From JACMMS01 sp043758775 (lineage in GTDB: Bacteria > Pseudomonadota > Gammaproteobacteria > Burkholderiales > Methylophilaceae), in contig JAYVMU010000002.1 in assembly GCA_043758775.1 (NCBI GenBank), positions 13,764-77,763 on the forward strand: a DNA stretch of 64,000 bases. Reading direction: 5' to 3'. Within the stretch, counting starts at the first letter, position 1. Each line of letters begins with the position of its first letter. The notes below the pieces were generated by a model, which was given only the letters and a program-made list of their open reading frames with translations, was not told the DNA's origin and did no database searches. The position numbers and the translations under genes are program-made. This document shows positions 60,782 through 64,000 of the stretch, piece after piece.

Positions 60782-61567
60782 TTATTCAACCGTACCAGCC
60801 GCTGTGATGTTCATGCCACCGTCTACGTAAGTAATTTCGCCAGTAATACCAGAAGCCAAATCACTGCATAGGAATGCGCAGGCATTACCCACTTCATCAA
60901 TGGTTACATTGCGACGCAATGCCGCATGTTTTTCGTTGAAACCGATCATTTTGTCAAAATCTGCAATACCCGAAGCTGCCAGTGTTTTAATGGGGCCAGC
61001 TGAAACTGCATTTACACGGATGCCTTTAGGGCCTAAGCTTTGCGCCATGTAGCGCACGTTGGCTTCTAAGCTAGCCTTGGCCAAACCCATCACGTTGTAA
61101 TTAGGCATCGTGCGCTCTGCACCTAAATAACTGAGGGTAAGTAAGCTGCCTTTACGACCTTGCATCATTGGTAACGCAGCTTTGGCAAGCGCGGCAAAGC
61201 TGTATGAGCTAATATCATGTGCGATACGGAAATTTTCACGAGTAACCGCTTCCAAATAGTCGCCATCTAAGGCGGTTTTGGGTACAAAAGCGACGGAATG
61301 CACCACGACATCTAAGCCATCCCAGTGTTTTGCCAGAGATGGGAACAGCGTATCAATTTGTGCGTCATCAGCGACATCGCAAGGCAAGACAATTTTTGAA
61401 TCAAAATCAGCCGCTAAATCAGCCACACGCTGTGCGTGTTTTTCCATTTGATAGGTAAAAGCAAGCTCTGCACCTTCGCGTTTCATCGCGCGTGCAATAC
61501 CGTAAGCGATAGAACGATTACTCAATAAGCCTGCAATAATGACTTTCTTACCAGCCATAAATCCCAT
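60782..61567 (-). CDS. fabI: Enoyl-[acyl-carrier-protein] reductase (NADH), FabI
   Basis: This 261-residue short-chain dehydrogenase/reductase begins MGFMAGKKVIIAGLLSNRSI and continues AYGIARAM, the divergent nucleotide-binding motif of FabI. The catalytic Y-x6-Y-x6-K region is SYLGAERTMPNYNVMGLAKA, followed by RVNAVSAGPIKTLAASGI. It catalyses the last step of each fatty-acid elongation round. GGGGA is correctly placed before ATG 61567. It is downstream of ABC transporter permease genes on the same strand but 70 bases away. Confidence 0.97.
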   Translation of the reverse strand: MGFMAGKKVIIAGLLSNRSIAYGIARAMKREGAELAFTYQMEKHAQRVADLAADFDSKIVLPCDVADDAQIDTLFPSLAKHWDGLDVVVHSVAFVPKTALDGDYLEAVTRENFRIAHDISSYSFAALAKAALPMMQGRKGSLLTLSYLGAERTMPNYNVMGLAKASLEANVRYMAQSLGPKGIRVNAVSAGPIKTLAASGIADFDKMIGFNEKHAALRRNVTIDEVGNACAFLCSDLASGITGEITYVDGGMNITAAGTVE

Positions 61568-61637
61568 TTTCTTCCCCTAACTTTCTAATCTTTGAATTGT
61601 TTTTAAATGCTTTACTGTAATTTACAGCTTGTATGCT

Positions 61638-62477
61638 TTATTTCTTGGACCCACTGCGAGGGTCTAGTGCATCACGTAATCCTTCACCAAGCAAATTATA
61701 ACCCAGCACAGTGATTAAAATTGCAAATCCAGGGAATACAGATAACCACCAGGCGAATTGAATATACTCTTTGCCGTCGGTCAAGATATTGCCCCATGAG
61801 GCTTGTGGTGCTTGTACACCTAATCCTAAAAAGCTTAAGCCAGACTCCATTAATACTGCACTTGCTACACCCAGCACGGAACTCACAATAATGGGCGTTA
61901 AGCAATTAGGCAGTAAGTGGATAAATATTAGACGAAAATCTTTTGCACCTAATGTGCGTGCGGCCAATACAAACTCGCGTCCACTCATACTTAAAAATTC
62001 AGCACGCACTAAACGTGTGACGCCCATCCATGAGGTCAGGCCAATGACTACCATGATGTTCCAAATGGAGGGTGTTAAAAATGCAATCACGGCGAGGATT
62101 AAAAAGAAACTTGGAATAGACAGCATGACATCGACTAAGCGCATGATAACAGTGTCTACCCAGCCTCGATAATAGCCAGAGATGGCGCCTAATACGATAC
62201 CGATTGCACTTGAAATGCCTACAGCTACCAAGCCGACTAATAATGAAACTCTGCCACCATAAAACATGCGACTAAGTACATCGCGCCCCAAGCCGTCTGT
62301 CCCCATCCAATGATTAGAAGATGGGCCTAAGAGAATGGCCTTAACATTGATATCATTAGGGTCATAAGGTGATATGAGAGGTGCGAACATGGCTAATAAA
62401 AACACCATGACAATGATGATAAAGCCTGCCATGGCCAGCGGGTTGGCAAGTGCTTTTTTAAGTAGTGATTGATTCAT
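61638..62477 (-). CDS. Oligopeptide/dipeptide ABC transporter permease (OppC/DppC family)
   Basis: The 279-residue protein has six hydrophobic segments. The N-terminal MFAPLISPYDPNDINVKAIL and LGPSSNHWMGTDGLGRDVLS, RMFYGGRVSLLVG is the OppC_N signature. The EAA loop is EFVLAARTLGAKDFRLIFIH, LLPNC, and FLGLGVQAPQASWGNIL, LGEGLRDALDPR follow. It would pair with the upstream permease as the membrane channel for peptides or a related solute such as murein peptides or a microcin-like compound (YejE type). Eight bases separate the two genes. Confidence 0.92.
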   Translation of the reverse strand: MNQSLLKKALANPLAMAGFIIIVMVFLLAMFAPLISPYDPNDINVKAILLGPSSNHWMGTDGLGRDVLSRMFYGGRVSLLVGLVAVGISSAIGIVLGAISGYYRGWVDTVIMRLVDVMLSIPSFFLILAVIAFLTPSIWNIMVVIGLTSWMGVTRLVRAEFLSMSGREFVLAARTLGAKDFRLIFIHLLPNCLTPIIVSSVLGVASAVLMESGLSFLGLGVQAPQASWGNILTDGKEYIQFAWWLSVFPGFAILITVLGYNLLGEGLRDALDPRSGSKK

Positions 62478-62485
62478 GTTAGCTT

Positions 62486-63505
62486 TTATCTCACTACACC
62501 GCGCCGTACACGTGGGTCAGCCCATGCGTAAGCTACATCTGCCACCAGGTTGCCTATTAGAGTGAGTGCTGAACCTATGGTTAAAATACCCATGATAACT
62601 GGGAAATCACGCATTAGTACGGCATCAAAAAATAGTTTGCCCATGCCTGGTATAGCAAAAATGGTTTCTGCAATGACAGAGCCACCAATCAAGCCTGGTA
62701 TTGATAATCCGACTATGGTGATAAGCGGCAATAAGGCGTTACGCAAAGCATGTGTATAAACCACTGTATTTTCATTTAAGCCTTTAGCACGGGCCGTGGT
62801 AATGTAGTCTTGATGAAACACATCGAGCATACCATTTTTAACAAACAAGGTAATGCCTGCCAAGCCAGTGATGGAGGGGATTAGCACCGGCATGATTAAG
62901 TGGCTCATTGAGTCTTTAAGCTTGCCCCAGGTATCCAAAGATTCATAATTAATACTGTGTAAACCGGATATCGGTAGCCAGTTGTTCATCACGCCTAACC
63001 AATACATCAGCAAAAGTGATAGCCAAAATCCAGGGATGGAAAAGCCAATAAAATTAAATAGAGTAATGCATTTGTCTTGCCATCCTGTGTACTTCTGCGC
63101 GGCGATAACACCTAATGGTATTGCTAGGCTCAATGTAATCAGCAGGCCAATAAAATTAATGATTAAGGTGATGGGTAGCGCTTCTTGTATCATGCCTTTT
63201 GTAATATTGCCGTCTTTATCTGTCGTTTGCCAAAACACAGGTTTGTGGTGAGAGGCGAACGACTTGCCAAAATCAAGTTTTACCATGCGTTTCATCCACA
63301 AACCATATTGCACAATCACCGGTTTATCTAGATTATAGAGTTCACGTAATTTTTGCCGTGATTCTTCACTGGCTTTAGGATTAAAAGAAGCTTCGTTATT
63401 GGTAATATCGCCTGGTGCTAAATGCATAATAAAAAACGAGATCAGGCTGATACCAATAAGTAGTGGTATCATCCAGAGTACGCGTTTGATAAGATAAGTC
63501 AGCAT
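62486..63505 (-). CDS. Oligopeptide/dipeptide ABC transporter permease (OppB/DppB/YejB family)
   Basis: The 339-residue protein has six hydrophobic segments. It begins MLTYLIKRVLWMIPLLIGIS with FFIMHLAPGD, continues LRELYNLDKPVIVQYGLWM, and has the EAA loop DYITTARAKGLNENTVVYTH, ALRNALLPLIT and GGSVIAETIFAIPGMGKLFF, DAVLMRDFPVIMG. An enlarged periplasmic loop (about 60-120) with GKSFASHHKPVFWQTTDKDG is present, as in YejB. It lies between the solute-binding protein and the second permease. Confidence 0.92.
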   Translation of the reverse strand: MLTYLIKRVLWMIPLLIGISLISFFIMHLAPGDITNNEASFNPKASEESRQKLRELYNLDKPVIVQYGLWMKRMVKLDFGKSFASHHKPVFWQTTDKDGNITKGMIQEALPITLIINFIGLLITLSLAIPLGVIAAQKYTGWQDKCITLFNFIGFSIPGFWLSLLLMYWLGVMNNWLPISGLHSINYESLDTWGKLKDSMSHLIMPVLIPSITGLAGITLFVKNGMLDVFHQDYITTARAKGLNENTVVYTHALRNALLPLITIVGLSIPGLIGGSVIAETIFAIPGMGKLFFDAVLMRDFPVIMGILTIGSALTLIGNLVADVAYAWADPRVRRGVVR

Positions 63506-63524
63506 AGTTAATATTTATTCTAGA

Positions 63525-64000
63525 TTAATTCGCGCTAATCTCGTTAGGATGCACTTCTTCACGACGTAACGGCTTGGGGATATACCATTTTTCGCTATTG
63601 TAACCAATGCCGGCTGGCGGAGCGGGGCTATCAATACCATAGACTCGCTTGTTGATTGCCATCAATCCATAGCCAGCTGATAGGTAGACGATGGGACTAT
63701 CGTCTAATAAAACTCTAGCAAACTCATGATAAATCTTCATGCGCTTATCTGAATTCATTTCTAAGCGGCCAGCTTCCAATAAATGGTCTACAGTTGGGTT
63801 GTTATAACCAATAAAATTAAACTGCCCTGGCTTCTGTTGGCTGGAATGCCAGATGCTGTATTGATCAGGGTCTAACCCCAACCCCCAGCCTAGAATAACG
63901 GCATCAAAATCTCCGGTTTTAATAAAGCGACTAATGAAGCTGGCCCATTCAATTGAGCGAATTTTAACGTCTATACCAATATCTTTAAGTCTGCGTTGTA
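63525..64000 (-). CDS. Extracellular solute-binding protein of peptide ABC transporter (C-terminal part)
   Basis: The frame is open from the window edge to the stop at 63525, so the gene continues beyond 64000. The visible 157 or so residues read RLKDIGIDVKIRSIEWASFI, GDFDAVILGWGLGLDPDQYS, IWHSSQQKPGQFNFIGYNNP, TVDHLLEAGRLEMNSDKRMK, IYHEFARVLLDDSPIVYLSA and a short tail. This is the C-terminal lobe of family-5 (OppA/DppA) binding proteins. It delivers substrate to the two permeases encoded next. The N-terminal signal and ligand-specific part are outside the window. Confidence 0.9.
   Translation of the reverse strand, partial: QRRLKDIGIDVKIRSIEWASFISRFIKTGDFDAVILGWGLGLDPDQYSIWHSSQQKPGQFNFIGYNNPTVDHLLEAGRLEMNSDKRMKIYHEFARVLLDDSPIVYLSAGYGLMAINKRVYGIDSPAPPAGIGYNSEKWYIPKPLRREEVHPNEISAN

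Noticed and set aside
1..64000. CRISPR arrays, tRNA or rRNA genes
   Set aside because: No regularly spaced repeats and no tRNA arm or rRNA signature were seen on either strand by eye; a covariance-model scan was not possible.

Overview
The window looks like the chromosome of a Gram-negative betaproteobacterium, most probably a methylotroph of the Methylophilaceae (Methylotenera/Methylobacillus type). The reasons are a polysaccharide locus built like the methanolan eps cluster of Methylobacillus (LuxR-type EpsA, EpsB-type initiating transferase, EpsF/EpsG co-polymerase and kinase, exosortase), an EarP/EF-P pair in which EF-P carries Arg32, and a lolA / rarA-serS gene order. The genus is inference; there is no rRNA in the window.

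Region 1 (1-145) is the 3' end of lolA. Region 2 (about 526-30385) is a roughly 30 kb, AT-rich exopolysaccharide/exosortase island lying between lolA and rarA-serS. Its first block (526-7309) holds the regulator, initiating phosphosugar transferase, outer-membrane export protein, predicted beta-barrel, chain-length regulator and tyrosine autokinase. Next come an antisense clan-A glycoside hydrolase-like gene (7424-9580), a wrecked Wzx flippase (9714-11430) split by an intact IS30-family element with a TTA target duplication (9826-10875), a Wzy-like polymerase/ligase on the minus strand and an intact Wzx flippase on the plus strand. A run of glycosyltransferases and three hexapeptide acyltransferases follows (14628-24392). 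The block ends with an exosortase fused to an EpsI domain, a large TPR lipoprotein (PrsT type), an exosortase-associated AAA ATPase and a UDP-glucose 4-epimerase. The genes would build, flip, polymerise, trim and export an acylated heteropolysaccharide. The exosortase has no visible PEP-CTERM-type substrate in this window.

Region 3 (30502-39124) is housekeeping: rarA, serS, mltF-like, rpiA, mfd. Region 4 (39181-50577, minus strand) is a six-gene surface operon: four secreted DUF11-type beta-sandwich proteins, a 1714-residue protein with beta-sandwich domains and a large C-terminal outer-membrane barrel, and an OmpA-type lipoprotein. Its upstream region has dyads and a 20-bp-spaced direct repeat, and strong hairpins sit inside the operon. 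This is the best candidate for a poorly described system. Region 5 (50924-64000) is housekeeping again: a DedA protein, AddAB-type helicase/nuclease pair, a small membrane protein, greB, earP, efp, fabI and an oligopeptide ABC transporter cut by the window end.

No tRNA, rRNA or CRISPR array was recognised. TTG/GTG starts are unusually common in the island. All functional names rest on motif recognition by eye; no search was run.
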